Source of the DNA: Saxidomus purpurata
Taxonomy: Eukaryota > Mollusca > Bivalvia > Venerida > Veneridae
NCBI GenBank assembly: GCA_022818135.1
Contig: JAFMSR010000015.1
Span: 22,504,706 to 22,568,705 of the forward strand
DNA length: 64,000 nt
Direction: 5' to 3'
Of this stretch, positions 23,166 to 35,049 are shown piece by piece. The stretch's first letter is position 1, and the number at the start of each line of letters is the position of its first letter. The notes under the pieces are model-generated. The model ran no database searches, was not told where the DNA came from, and saw only the letters and a list, made by a program, of their open reading frames with translations. Both the position numbers and the translations under genes were made by a program.

Positions 23166-24414
23166 TAAGTAACAAAAGTAAACGCAGCTTCTTTTTTCGG
23201 ACAATATGATATCGTTAGCAGGCAATATGGGGTTTCAGGCTGTTAGTGACGAATTGGCCAGGGAGGGTCAGATTTATAAATTAGAGGTAAATGCAGATCC
23301 AAGAGCATGCTTTTGGTTGAAAATATTAATACATGCTATATATGCCTTTTCGTCATTGTCAAGCTTTGAGATTTAGTGATTTAATGAAAGTGAAACCAGT
23401 GGCATTGACCTTGCAGTAGTGACGTAATGGCTGCCAAGTACGAAAGCATGTCTGTCTAGAATTAGCTGGGAATGCAAGTGTCATTTTGACAGGGGCATAA
23501 GGATATTTTAAATTTTGAAAAAAACGGTATGGATATTTTGTATTATTGAGCTTGTTTTCTTGATTCACGGTATTTCAATATTCGGAAACAGTGTAGCAGT
23601 TGGTTTCACCGGTGGCGGACAATTTCAGTGGTAGTGTAAACATTAGTAAAATGTACTATTTTGTCGTCAGATTTCGCGATATTGGAAAACACAGAATGCT
23701 GAGCTGGTACATGACAGTTTTAGTTTCGGACTGTAATTACTGACATTTTTATTGAGTCACACATGATCATGCTAGAAATGTACTACATTTGTTTCAGGTT
23801 TGTGATTACAATGTTTACATTTTCCGAAAAAAAAGGTTCGTCTAATCTCGTTATTTTATTGCTGGAAATATGTAGTGTGCAGAATGAAATTTTTTGATGG
23901 CTTGCACCAGAAGACTGCAATAAATTATGCAAACATCGCGTTTTGAATGCGTTTCACTCGTGATATTTTTATAAAAATGTGCAATCACAAGTCTTCCGAA
24001 TAGCTCTTTTAACAGTTTGCGGGTGTAAATTTTTGTTAAATGAGAAAAAGCTGACATTAAAGTAATTTTGTCTTATATAAGGAATCATTCCTCTAACGAT
24101 AACAAGCTTTGCAATCTACTAGTGCAAACTATCAAACTATTTGATTCTCATCGCAAAATATTTCCAAAAATAAGATAACGACAGTCTACGAACCTTCTCA
24201 GTTTTTCAGAAAATATAAACACCGATCACGAATCAGCCATTTTGTTTTAAAACGCGCATGTTTGATTGCTCGCCATCTCATTTGCCAGGCAAAGAGAATC
24301 TTCAACCGCTGACTAATGAGAAGGAGTCTTTTCAAAACTCGTTTGAAACAAACAATAGCTGCCTCCTAAACGATATCATAGCGTACGAAAAAGGTACATC
24401 TACTTTCGTTTAGT

Positions 24415-24460
24415 AAGGACCTGTTAATAGGGGGTCATTTTCCATACTGAATGTGTCTGT
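24415..24460 (-). repeat. Inverted repeat end, right
   Basis: This is the complement of the 22077-22120 repeat with small insertions: GACCTGTTAATAGGGGGTCA, then TTTCCATACTGAATG and GATATC. Confidence 0.4.
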
Positions 24461-24469
24461 GATATCACT

Positions 24470-27340
24470 TACACGCAAAGCTACTTTTGTTTCACTAGTC
24501 ATACCTAGTCGATCTGAGTAGTTAATGTTAAGACATAGCTGCAATGTATTCTATGGTGGCATCCTTCTGCCACTATATATCACTTATTGGACCGGTCCAA
24601 TAAAAGATTGCTGAAGAATGATTGGCTGTTGAGAAATCTGAGCATTCTGATTGGCTGATGCGTTCAGATGTTTAGTGTCTCGAAAACGAAAACGGTCGAC
24701 ATCTCGAAATCTGTTGAAATCAGCCTTGGAGATTGAATGGCAAATATCAAATCACTCATTTAATAACATATAATATAGATTTATTAAATGACAAAACAGA
24801 AACTCAAAACTAATGTAAAAATTAAAAATAGCGACAGGTCAGAATCTTAAATGAAGATTTAAATAAACAATTTCATAAATTATACAATATTGAAACTGTC
24901 TTTGTTGGACATTGAATAAATATTTTTCCGAATTCCAAAAATAGGTTACTAGTTACTTTACCGAATTTCTATAGATAGATTTTGGGTAACACTGATCAGG
25001 GCAAACAAAAAATGTCAGTATTTCGGGTCTCCTTGCCAAAACAAATTAAGATCGGTCTATGGGGTGCGGTTTTTTAATGTGTTTATTTGTTGCCTTATTG
25101 TTCTAAAACACTTGGAAATTGGTGTTTTCGATCATTTTGTTATAAAAGAACGTTTGAGCTCCGTAACTCATCTATTTTTTTTTCTAATAACTATGTTGCG
25201 TTCAGAAGAAAGCCGAATCGATTTCTTGAGGCCAGTAACTGTAATGCGTTACATGAATAAGTGTGGTTGCACACACATTAAAAATGACCGTTGCACTTAC
25301 AAAAATGGACGAAATCCAATAAATACATTGTCATACTTGTAACTGTTTTATTATAACACGCAGTTAACAAATCCCACTTTCAAGAAAAGCGCACGAACAT
25401 GTACTAGCCATCAAAGTTGTTAAACAAAGATTCACTTTAAATTTGAACATACTTTCCATAAAAATAATGGAGTTCACCATCCTCCAAACAACTGTTTTAA
25501 CGGAACGGAAACACCAATGAATGATTTAAAAACATGGCCTTTTTTATGCATGAAAACCCGTTATCAAAATACGCACACTCACGCGTTTTTTATGAAGTAA
25601 TTATTAAGTGACACCGAATGAACTGCTATGAAAAAAAAGTTTTGACACGATAAAATGTATGATAAGTATTTTGAACTTCCATTGAAAGTAGAAAGTATAT
25701 CTGGGCCTTCTCCCGAGATATCATTTAACACGCAAAAAATGACATTTCCGCAAGCAATTGTGTGGTGTAAACTAGCATGCATGCATAAGTGTGTCATTTT
25801 CTTTACGTACCATGACATGATTCTTGTTCTATATAAAAGATTGAACTTGTTCCTGTCAAATATCGTCACAATACTGTATAAGTACTATTTTGATGATATT
25901 TTTTGTGGCTATATTAGCGACATTGGTGGTGCCAAATCAAAACACCGTTATTACATTTGTATAAGCCAAGGTTAGTAATTAAATAATGTTAAAACTGGAA
26001 AACTGTGAAACTGCTTATTCAATATATCTTCAATGGTACAGACATTTGTATAATTAACTTGTGTTTAAAAGTTTCGTTGCACCTGTAAAAATATGTGCCA
26101 TGGAAGCGTAATTAAAACCATACACTGTTGTTTTACCTATTATTTTGATACATTCATCGCATTGTCACCACAAGTAAAACTAGTTTATATAGTCGGATAA
26201 TGTTGACATTTATATAATAATAACCGTAAGGTAGCGTTTAAAGTTTGAGTTATATATTCGTTGCTTCCCTTGTTTAAATGTTTTGTATTGATGTCAAGGT
26301 TGTTTGTTTTGGCGGCTGATCTAATTTACGACAGTTTAAGACACTGTCAACTCAACACTAGCGTTTGGCACCGCATATTTAAAGCGCTGTACAATAATAT
26401 AGTTATGATAAAGTTTTCCAAAATTTACATGAATTAATAATTGTATATATGACCAGCGACACGGGAAAATGGGCCTTCGGACAAAATACTTTGAAACTAG
26501 CTTTCTTGTATATTTTGCTACAATATTTCAATATCATATTGGAAATTTCAGTTACCTGGGTCCAGTACAACAAAAGTATAACACTTTGAAAAAAAATACA
26601 CCCCCTAAGGCGTCATTTGTCACTCTGAAAATGACGTCCATCCACATTTGCGTCAACCATTCAAATTTACATGGGCGAAACTATTCCGGTAATCATTTCC
26701 TAACGCAGCTTTATTTTTGGTTGCAACATTATATACTCTTTAATTATCTATGGTGAGCTAATCATGTCTTCTTTCCCACGATATGCCTTTTTCAATAAGG
26801 TATAGCCAAAACAAAAAAGAATCTTTTAGTCGCTGTTGCCTAGTAATGGTATTGGAGGTTTTGAAGCCAATAGTATGTTTCTGTTGAGTAAAATATAGTG
26901 GTTATCAGTTTTTACATTGGTTTTGCTTTAAAGAGGGTGACAAAATGTAATTTTATGGCTTTTTGATCTTTTGTCGTATGTAACAAATGTCCGAAGGTAC
27001 ATTTTCGCGCGTCGAAGGTCTTATATATATATGCAAAAAAAACTTGAACAACCAATCTCTGAAACTTTGAGATGAAATCTATACGCATCCTTCCCTATTC
27101 TCTTGTTTTAATATTATAACACTGAAAACAATTAAATAAATTTTCAACAGATTCGGTTCAATACCTGTTGTAGAGTGCAACATGAAACAGAAGATTTAAT
27201 TACATCACTTTCAATCAACTTACGAAAAAATAAGACTCAGTACTTTATAAGTAAAATATGTCATAAAACAGATTGTTTGCAAATTAAAACGAGACACTTG
27301 CTGCTGTTAAGCGTAACGGCTCTTTGTCCATTAGTATCAG
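24470..27340. other. Intergenic DNA downstream of the TIR receptor
   Basis: No supported exons. Overlapping open frames on both strands at 25579-25975 are unrecognised, and 26469-26756 is AT-rich. A TTTATT near 26709 would be a minus-strand AATAAA for the receptor transcript, but this is unverified. Confidence 0.4.
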
Positions 27341-27360
27341 TCTATTTGAGTGGTTAATTT

Positions 27361-28010
27361 TCATTGATCATAATTGAAAACGTCATCATTGATCGCACCT
27401 AATTCTATGGTGTCACTGTTTCGACTTAGGGGTGAAACGGGCTCTGTTTCTTCATGGCTACCTAAAAATGGTCTTAAAGTTGACGAAATCGTATCTCTGG
27501 CAATTTTAGTCCTACTGGGTTGTTGTTTTTGATAATCAAACTTCGGAATTTTATTCTGCAATGAACACAAAAAGTTTTCGTTTTTTCTTTTGTTTGTTTT
27601 TTCAGCTGGTACTTTAATCCTTGGAAGGAATCTCCAGAATTTTAAATTATCAGCAATTTCTGTCTCTTTGTGAGCATTTAAATTCTCGACTGAAGCTCCC
27701 TCGGTGCCGTCATTCTCTGCAGCTGATTCTGCTACTATGAGCTTTTCAGTATCTCTATTAACTGCGTCGCCATCATAATCAATACTTCCTTCCAATGCCG
27801 TATTCCTCTCTTTAGCATGTTGTGTCCAGGTCATGACTTCCTTCGGTTTATAATCTGCTACCTCTAGAAACATGATATCTTTACCTTTTCTGTCGTTTAT
27901 AAATGATTGTATGAGAAAGTTCGCGAGGTTGTCTTTTCTTAAGGCATCAGAATAAAAAAACATGACCATAGCACTCTTGGCACTTTCCACAAAGAATACG
28001 TTCATTTCAT
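27361..28010 (-). CDS. TIR receptor exon 7: rest of the TIR-like domain and C-terminal tail
   Basis: The acceptor is CATTCCAG and the stop is a TGA at 27363-27361; 216 codons including the stop. It begins NEMNVFFVESAKSAMVMFFY (helix B and strand C of a TIR fold), then LIQSFINDRKGKDIMFLEV. An acidic insert of roughly 50 residues follows, then the FWRFLPRI box 3 and a Ser/Thr-rich tail of about 80 residues with basic KTNKRKNE. Confidence 0.75.
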
Positions 28011-31000
28011 CTGGAATGAAAACATATCTATCATGAAATAGGCTGTTCTAATACAAAATACCGTATTGTATTGTCATTAAAGTAAGATACCTTGGTTAAG
28101 TTAATATTACTTGCTTTTTCATAGAATGTTTGAGAACATGGAAAAAAAGGTCTATGTTAAACTGAACGCAAAATGAAAGCATTAAAATTCAGAAGAAGTA
28201 GGAGATGAATAATTGATAGAAAAATTCAATTTTCGAAACTTTGTTTCATTAATGTATTAACAGGATACCACAAATCATTGTCTTTGAAGTGCAAAACCTT
28301 AATCTCTATACAAGTATATATTACAGAACTTGAGCAAATTTACTAACTTTGATTGCCTTTTATATCTGCTGTAATATGAACCTTATAATGCAAGTGAATG
28401 AGCTTGAGTTTGATATTTCGTGCTGTTTCCTCGTCCTCCATAGCATGGTATATAAATAAATTATAGCAGTACTTTTCCTCTGTAAGACAATAAATGTAAC
28501 AAAAGTCACATATGATACAAAAACAAACTAGAGTTTTCATTGAACGTCATTAAAATACCGTCACAAATGCGACTTGTTACAAGAAATGGCTTCACTCATT
28601 TCCCTAACCCAAATTACTATATGACATGCTCATTTGAAATCCAGCATGTGGTTCAGGAGTTACAAAGTGAGCATAAAATTAAGTCGCGTCCCTAAATTTT
28701 ATCTTCACATTGAACCAAGATACATGATGCTGAGATATTCACTATGAACATCAGCTTGATATGGTGAACATTTTAGACAAGTTAAATGAAAATCCTTCAG
28801 GCTTGGTATAGTCTTATGGCTTTTGACCCATAATTGTAATACTGACCTGCGCAGTTAGAACATAATATAGTTATGTTTTGTATGTCTTATTTATAATCGG
28901 AACATTTAACCTATGTTTCATCAAGTAGAATTAATCCTATGACCTTTTACCCCTAAATGTCACCATGACCTTGATCGTCTCACTGAGGTAACATTTCGAA
29001 CCAATTTTCAAGAAAAGGAACCACTATATGTGACCTTGACCTTGAGCTGCACAGTCATATTGAGGAGATAAACATTTGACCAAATTTGCGCGAAACTTCT
29101 TCAAGGAGTATAGAAGAAATGGAGGGTAAACACATAAAACCAATGCCCATCTAAGTGTGACATTGACCTTGGCCGAGGTTGTTTGGAATCTGAGTTCTAC
29201 ACGTCGCCTTCATGAGATGATTTGACCCACATTTCATGAAAATCCTTCAACAGTTTTAAGAGATATCAAAAACCTATTGACCCCTAAGTGTGCCATTAAC
29301 CGTGATGTGACGGGGTCTTGATAACATGGAAATTTATCCCTAACCCTTTGAAAATCATTCAAGGGGTTAGGAGATAAGGAGCGGACACGAAAACAAAAAT
29401 ACTGATTGAACGACCGACAGACCAATCGACTGACTGACAAGTTAACTCTCAATACCGCCCAACGTATAGGAACGGTCAGGTATATATATATATCTTACAA
29501 TTCATAATCATTTTTACATAAAGCATGACAAAATGGTGACAGCTCACCAAATGTTTCCCTTAACTGTGTCCGGAACTTCATCCTAAAAGTCGGTCAAATT
29601 ACCTCAATGGAGTAAGATTTGTTTTTTAACAAAAGGTGACGTGTTAAGAAAGAATTGCCTCAGAGAGTGAAGAAAAGTATCAATAAGCCATGAAAATTGA
29701 CGCTTTTATACACAAATGTAGACTTATATAACATATCCAACTTATTCCAACCCTCTCTTCAAGTTTATTTTTAAAGTAAATACGCACTTACTGTCAGCGG
29801 TCTTAGGGCCGAGGGTTGATATTCTGCTACTAAAGTAGAGCCTGATCTGTGGACCATACAGACATCGCAGAGATGTCACTGAACTGATAACTATCATAAT
29901 AAACAAACCACAACCACCCGATATCAGACCAATCATTAGCCATGGGGTTTGCGGAATTTCTGAAAGAATGCATTTAATTAAATGTAAAAAAATACGATCA
30001 TATATTTAACACTGTTTTAGCGTATGTCTGTACAGTTTCTTGTAAGTTTTAATGTAAAAACAGAATCGTGTGAATAATGATAATCTGCTTTTTATGCAAG
30101 ATTGATTTTGATGTCTATATGATAATTATTTACCAAACACAAATTGAAGTTACTCATTTCAGTTATTTGCTACAAGTATTCAAATAATTTATAATGTGTT
30201 TTACTAGACCATTATGACGTGTTGCGACTTACACATCTTTAAATTCAAACGTATTGATCACAGATATAAACGCTACGTTTGCAAGCAGCATGTCTATTCT
30301 AAAATATGTCAAATCGACATGATACTAATATATCCAATATTACATACAATTTAACAAAAAAATAATGTTAAACTATCAATCTAATTCTCCAGTTTACAAT
30401 ATTTGTTTCACTAATTATGTGGATTACAGAAAAATGAGCAAAGATTAAACCAAGAAATATTGCACCTTTTCTGGTGATTCTGGCAATCTGCCATGTTTCA
30501 TTCAGTATGCACTTAAACGTTCTCCTTGTGTCTTCTTCCCTTACATCTATTATGTGCAATCTAGCCTCCAGAACTAACTGACTCCAGCTACAGAGAAATC
30601 ACGTTTATCTTGAACAGTTCTGGTTTGAAATACAAAAAGAGAACACTTGCATACCTACTTTGTTCAAACTCAATTGTCGATAGAGCTTTTTTACTATAAA
30701 ATTATTTAATCTTACATTCTTAATGGATATATTCAACTATCATTCTACAATAAAGTTAAAAATTAAATTACCAAAGTCCTTAATAAAATTTTAACATCGC
30801 CTATACTAAATACTTTATAGTATATATTGTATATATTGTAATGGAATTAGAGGGCATATTTCATTGATCAATTTTGTTATATACATGTACTGATAAGTTT
30901 CTACTTAATCATATACCAATTTTCAAACCATGAAAGCATGTATTTCGGTTCAATAAATGACATGTTCAAAACACTAGGGCCAGGATGGCTCTCCAGAAGA

Positions 31001-34000
31001 TCTCATGTCAACCAGTGTCTAGCCTTATATTACCAGAAGATCTCTACTCATGTCAACCAGTGTTTAGCCTTACATCACCAGAAGATCTCATGTCAACCAG
31101 TGTGTAGCCTTATATTACCAGAAGATCTCTACTCATGACAACCAATGTCTAGACTTATATCACCAGAAGATCTCATGTCAACCAGTGTCTAACCTTATAT
31201 CACCAGAAGATATCTACTCATGTCAACCAATGTCTAGCCTTATATCACCAGAAGATCTCATGTCAACCAATGTCTAGCCTTATATTACCAGAAGATCTCT
31301 ACTCATGTCAACCAATGTCCAGCCTTACATCACCAGAAGATCTCATGTCAAGCAATGTCTAGCCTTACATCACTAGAAGATCTCATGTCAACCAATGTCT
31401 AGCCTTACATCACCAGAAGATCTCATGTCTACCAATGTCTAGCCTTACATCACCAAAAGATCTCATATCTACCAATGTCTAGCCTTACATCACCAGAAGA
31501 TCTCATGTCAACCAATGTCTAGCCTTACATCACCAGACGATCTCATGTCAACCAATGTCTAGCCTTACATCACCAGAAGATCTCATGTCAACCAATGTCT
31601 AGCCTTACATCACCAGAAGATCTCATGTCAACCAATGTCTAGCCTTACATCAAGATCACCGAGACAAAACGTCAGACCGTTCGGATGTTTTAGTTAAATA
31701 TGTCGTCTTAACAGATTTATGGAGGCTAGCTTTATTTTAGAATGGTAACAAATGTTTAAAGCCAACTGAGACAGTCTTTAACTTTACGATGAAATTATCA
31801 AGACAAACATTCCGAACAAGCGCATAATACTGGGTAACGAAGTATGATGTGAAGTAGATATGTGTAAACACTAAACAGACAGGCAGATATATTACGACTG
31901 TTGCAGCTGTATGTCATTATGCTCTGTAGTTGCGTCATTTCGTTCTGTGCATTTGTCATTATGTTCTGTAGTTAAGTCATTTCGTTCTGTGCATTAGTTA
32001 TTATGCTCTATGGTAAAACCAAGCATAATGCCAAATGCATAGAACGAAATGATTTTACTACAGAGCATAATGACATATGCACAGAACGAAATGTTATAAC
32101 TACAGAGCATGATGAGAAATGCTCAGAACGAAATGATTTTACTACAGAGCATAATGACATATGCACAGAACGAAATGTTATAACAACAGAGCATAATGAC
32201 AAGTGCACAGAACGAAATGTTATAACTACATGTACAGTGCATAATGACAAATGCACAGAACGAAATGACGTAACTACAGAGCATAATGGCAAATCTACAG
32301 GACGAAATGATAAAAGTCATCAGAAGGCAGCTATGGCGTTCTATACAGCTGAATATAAACACGTTGTTCTCCTGTTAACCTTAGAAGCTTTAAAAAGTGA
32401 CTTAACTGTACTTGAAAGCATAGAAGGTTGACAGGTTTATTTTCAGCGATATGGTTTCTGAAAAAGAACATATGTACATGAAGGTTATTGAGCATAAGTA
32501 TTCAGAATATTTACTTCTTATAATGTTCCACTTTGTATCTTGGACTTATCTTTTCTATACTTTGATTTAACTTATTTTCAAGTTTCCACTCAACCCCAAC
32601 CAGCTTATTATCAACATGATCCTGACAGCCAAAGTAACCCGTGCAATGCAGTGTAATGTTCCCACCATACTCGAATATGGTCTTATTCTCTGGAAATGGC
32701 GATGTAGCGATCGGTCCTCTTGCAAGTTGATCACATTCTTAAACAAAATATGCTTCAATTATTGAATGTTGACAGTTGATTTGAAAATAACATGATAAAC
32801 AAAAATAGACATGATAAGTTTAACCGACAGATTGGTGGATGGGTTTGACATTTGACAAATCAAATAATATTTGAAAGTGGTGTTATATATGGTAGTCCTT
32901 TGCTAACGGTCACTGCCATCTTAAAATGTACTCTTTTTAACGACCATGAGAAAATTGTGTAAGTTTCACGAGTACATGCATTCAATAAGCCACTTTTGTG
33001 ATCACGCTAATGAACATATGTGATTGAGGAGAATTGCACTTTTGACCAGCTTGTTTTGTAGCAATTATTTCCGTTGAATAAATATGTTTTCAGGATGCGA
33101 ATTTCAACACCATAATAGAATCACTGACTGTACATAAAATTTGAAAACAGAAGACAGATAATATTTACATGGTAAACAATATCAACAAGTAAGTCGAAAA
33201 GTGAAATGTTATAAAATTACATCTAACCTATAACAACCAGGTCAGTGATATGCTGTATAACCTTTGATTCATTAGCAACGTCACATCGGTATCGTGTTTG
33301 ATCTGTTTCTGTTGCCTCATAAAATCGAAGTAATTGTCCGTTTTCTTCAACAATTGGTGAATTGTAATCTCCTTTGGAAGGAGGGGGAAACCTTTGCCAT
33401 ATGTTGTTGTGTTGCCTGTACCACGTGATCTTCTCATACCCTTCTGCACAGCACGGGATAGCTATCGCATGACCGAATCGGATATATTCTTTTAATCCAA
33501 GTTCCTGTGTGAAGTTTAGTTCATCTTAAAGAAGAGATCACATATTTTGATTAAATATGATGTACATATTCCTCAGCATATTCAAGTTTCACAGATTCTT
33601 TCATATTTAGTTCTCTCATTACTACTTTACTAAAGGTATCAAGTGTGACAGTAATGTATACAAGCAGTTTAATCTTATTTGAATTTCTGGTGACATATCT
33701 TTCTAGAGACATGATTGCTAATCTATCAAGAAAGTTGTTAGTTTAATTTGTGAAACAATGTTGTTTTTTATTTTAAGATGTAGTGAAGAACAATGATGAA
33801 AAATGACTGTCAATTTGAAAAATACATGGTGATTTAACCGTCGCTTATATTGTGCGATTAGAATACCGTATATATGTTGTTGTTGTTTTTTTGTGTTTTT
33901 TTTTTTCGAGTGTATCTGATTTTCGCTTTATTCGCGAGCAGAGAGAATCGCGAGCTTTAGAAAAGTGTATACAGTATACGGACGAATCTACCTAATCCAT

Positions 34001-34180
34001 ATTTCTTTACAAATTAGCATTTCATATACGATTAGCACTTTAGATTTCTATTTATTGTTTATGTGTAATACCGGTAGAATTTTGTTCTGGACAAATTCCT
34101 GCTGTCATAGACATTATTGTTGTAAATACTAAAACCTTCACCACAAGACGAACTGTCGGTACCACCTTGTCGGGGGACAT
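27361..34180 (-). CDS. Interleukin-1-receptor-like protein: signal peptide, two Ig domains, TM, TIR-like domain
   Basis: Seven coding exons on the minus strand (34180-34072, 33524-33228, 32737-32515, 30587-30466, 29959-29792, 28479-28348, 28010-27361) total 1701 nt and join in phase to 566 residues. Residues 1-28 are a signal peptide. Ig domain 1 has Cys61/62 and Cys117 with a DQTRYRC signature. Ig domain 2 has its first Cys in LHCTGYFGC and its second at 236 (TFKC). The helix is about 257-279. A cytoplasmic TIR-like domain starts at Tyr310, with box 1 YNLFIYH, a DIKG in place of the RDxxPG loop, and box 3 FWRFLP near 475. Vertebrate IL-1 receptors have three Ig domains and are of similar total length; this one has two plus a longer tail. 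By family knowledge it would be a plasma-membrane receptor signalling through TIR adaptors. The ligand is unknown. The plus-strand gene at 44331 is a divergently oriented paralog. The spliced model is inferred and has no transcript support. Confidence 0.8.
28348..28479 (-). CDS. TIR receptor exon 6: N-terminal part of the TIR-like domain
   Basis: The acceptor is GTCTTACAG and the donor GTTAGT; phase 1-1. It encodes KYCYNLFIYHAMEDEETARN (strand A and helix A, box 1) and HYKVHITADIKGNQ (strand B and BB loop). The usual box-1 Asp and box-2 Arg-Asp-x-x-Pro-Gly are not preserved. Confidence 0.75.
28840..29460. repeat. Dispersed repeat in intron 5 of the TIR receptor
   Basis: Repeated 'TGACCTTGACC' and 'CATTGACC' motifs occur in units of about 150 bp, with AAAATCCTTCA and 'GTGTGACATTGACC' blocks, ending in CGACCGACAGACCAATCGAC. 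It is a non-coding transposon-like sequence. The minus-strand ORF 29234-29452 falls inside it. Confidence 0.55.
29476..29496. repeat. TA microsatellite
   Basis: A short run of alternating TA lies at the edge of the intron 5 repeat. Confidence 0.8.
29792..29959 (-). CDS. TIR receptor exon 5: transmembrane helix and juxtamembrane region
   Basis: The acceptor is TTCTTTCAG and the donor GTAAGT; phase 1-1. It encodes IPQTPW, then the helix LMIGLISGGCGLFIMIVISS, then LRCLYGPQIRLYFSSR, a basic membrane-proximal segment of the kind that precedes the TIR domain in IL-1 receptors. Confidence 0.8.
30466..30587 (-). CDS. TIR receptor exon 4: second half of Ig domain 2
   Basis: The acceptor is CTCTGTAG and the donor GTGCAA; phase 2 in, phase 1 out, the same phases as exon 3 of the paralog. 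It encodes LHIIDVREEDTRRTFKCILN, a classic Ig F-strand with the second Cys. Confidence 0.8.
30980..31652. repeat. 40-bp minisatellite in intron 3 of the TIR receptor
   Basis: About 16 copies share the core TCATGTCAACCAATGTCTAG, then CCTTACATCACCAGAAGATC. The first units alternate between 40 bp and a 45-bp variant with an ACTC-type insertion; later units are uniform. Each unit carries an AGATCT site. The ORF 30938-31138 is a by-product. Confidence 0.9.
31910..32325. repeat. 39-bp minisatellite with an inverted portion
   Basis: Units of about 39 bp (CAGAACGAAATG with ACTACAGAGCATAATGAC) run from about 32030 to 32325. The same unit appears inverted at 31915-31999, making a hairpin around 32000-32030. 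Since 39 is divisible by three, long open frames appear on both strands; the 142-codon frame at 32003-32431 is mostly this repeat. It ends about 190 bp from the exon 3 donor of the TIR receptor, inside intron 3. Confidence 0.85.
32515..32737 (-). CDS. TIR receptor exon 3: first half of Ig domain 2
   Basis: The acceptor is GTTTAAG and the donor GTAAAT; phase 1 in, phase 2 out. It encodes CDQLARGP, NITLHCTGYFGC and VEWKLENK. The CDxLARGP and CTGYFGC strings are nearly identical in the paralog at 45069-45597, which is the strongest evidence that the two genes are related. Confidence 0.8.
33228..33524 (-). CDS. TIR receptor exon 2: Ig domain 1
   Basis: This is a symmetrical phase 1-1 exon of 297 nt, encoding one whole Ig domain (residues 37-135). 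Hallmarks are IAIPCC (first Cys), ITWYRQ (core Trp) and TDQTRYRCDVANES (second Cys). It aligns with the domain of the plus-strand paralog (FIQLECC, ISWTKW, EDRGLYKCRARN). Confidence 0.8.
34072..34180 (-). CDS. TIR receptor exon 1: start codon and signal peptide
   Basis: The ATG at 34180-34178 lies 10 nt after a TATTTCAG acceptor, implying an upstream non-coding exon. The peptide has a basic N-region (DKVVPTVRLVVK), a hydrophobic core (VLVFTTIMSMTAG) and probable cleavage before ICPEQ. The donor is GTATTA, phase 1. Confidence 0.75.
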
Positions 34181-34424
34181 AGCTTCTGTTCTGAAATACG
34201 AAACATAAAGACTGATTGATTTAAATGTTGATGCAGGAATGTTAACTAGAATTAGTATCAACTCATAATGTTAATCTAAATTTGATTCCAAACCGTTTGA
34301 TTCTCGTTGTTCCCTAAACAACAGTGTTCCTTGGAGAAAAAGACGCCTATGATCTTTGAACTCTACAGACTTACCGTATATAGGTATCACCAGAATACTC
34401 TCAGGCCTATTGCCATTGAGATGC

Positions 34425-34550
34425 AAATGTCATTTCGTTTTTGTCGTAATAACGAAATGATATTTGTTTTTTACGAAATCTTCTTTCGTAAAAACCAAAT
34501 ATTATTTCGTTTATACGAAATTTTTTTTGTAATTACGAAATAAAAAAAAT
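34425..34550. repeat. Run of short palindromes near the 5' end of the TIR receptor
   Basis: Three consecutive inverted repeats of the ATTTCGT/ACGAAAT type occur: TCATTTCGTT with AACGAAATGA, TTTTTACGAAA with TTTCGTAAAAA, and ATTTCGTTTATACGAAAT. They lie about 250-370 bp upstream of the start codon in what should be the first intron or promoter region. Confidence 0.6.
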
Positions 34551-35049
34551 GTATCACGTGTCACTTCACGGACACCGTAAATTCATAGCGATCAAAGACT
34601 TTTTTCAATCAGGGCGCGAATTTGCAATATTTTTTATAAAAATAAAAGTTCGAAATTGATAAGAAAAATATTCGCTCCAGACCAAAAGTACACAAACAGT
34701 TAGGTCTTAGTACTTCAGCTAGGTACAGAGGTTGATCAACACCAGCACACGTCCTTGTTTTTATTGTGAGGTCAGATGGTCAGTAAAAAATGACTCTGTG
34801 CTATGAAAACTTTGTAGAGAGGCATTTAATGTCCACTTATTGACCCTCAAAATTGTTAAAATCATTATCAACTTTGTAGAGAAGTTGCCCGCGATAGTCA
34901 GACGGCTTCTGGTCACGATGAGGTAAAATATTTTGTGACTTTAGATAGCATAAGAAAGAGTTCTTTAAAATATGATTGACGCGATTTTGTGTATATTGAA
35001 CAGATAGGTGCATGTAGCTAGACTTCATAGTAATAAAACCTGTCAAATT

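Noticed and set aside
25579..25975. Overlapping ORFs on both strands, with a plus frame faintly like a PAN/apple Cys pattern
   Set aside because: The Cys pattern is too weak, and no acceptor, signal peptide or neighbouring exon was found.
32003..32431. 142-codon plus-strand ORF and overlapping minus ORFs
   Set aside because: Most of it is the translation of a 39-bp tandem repeat with no stops on several frames; no promoter, splice or domain support.
30466..33524. Three Ig domains in the TIR receptor
   Set aside because: Exons 3 and 4 each carry only one of the two canonical Cys and together form a single domain, so the ectodomain has two Ig domains.
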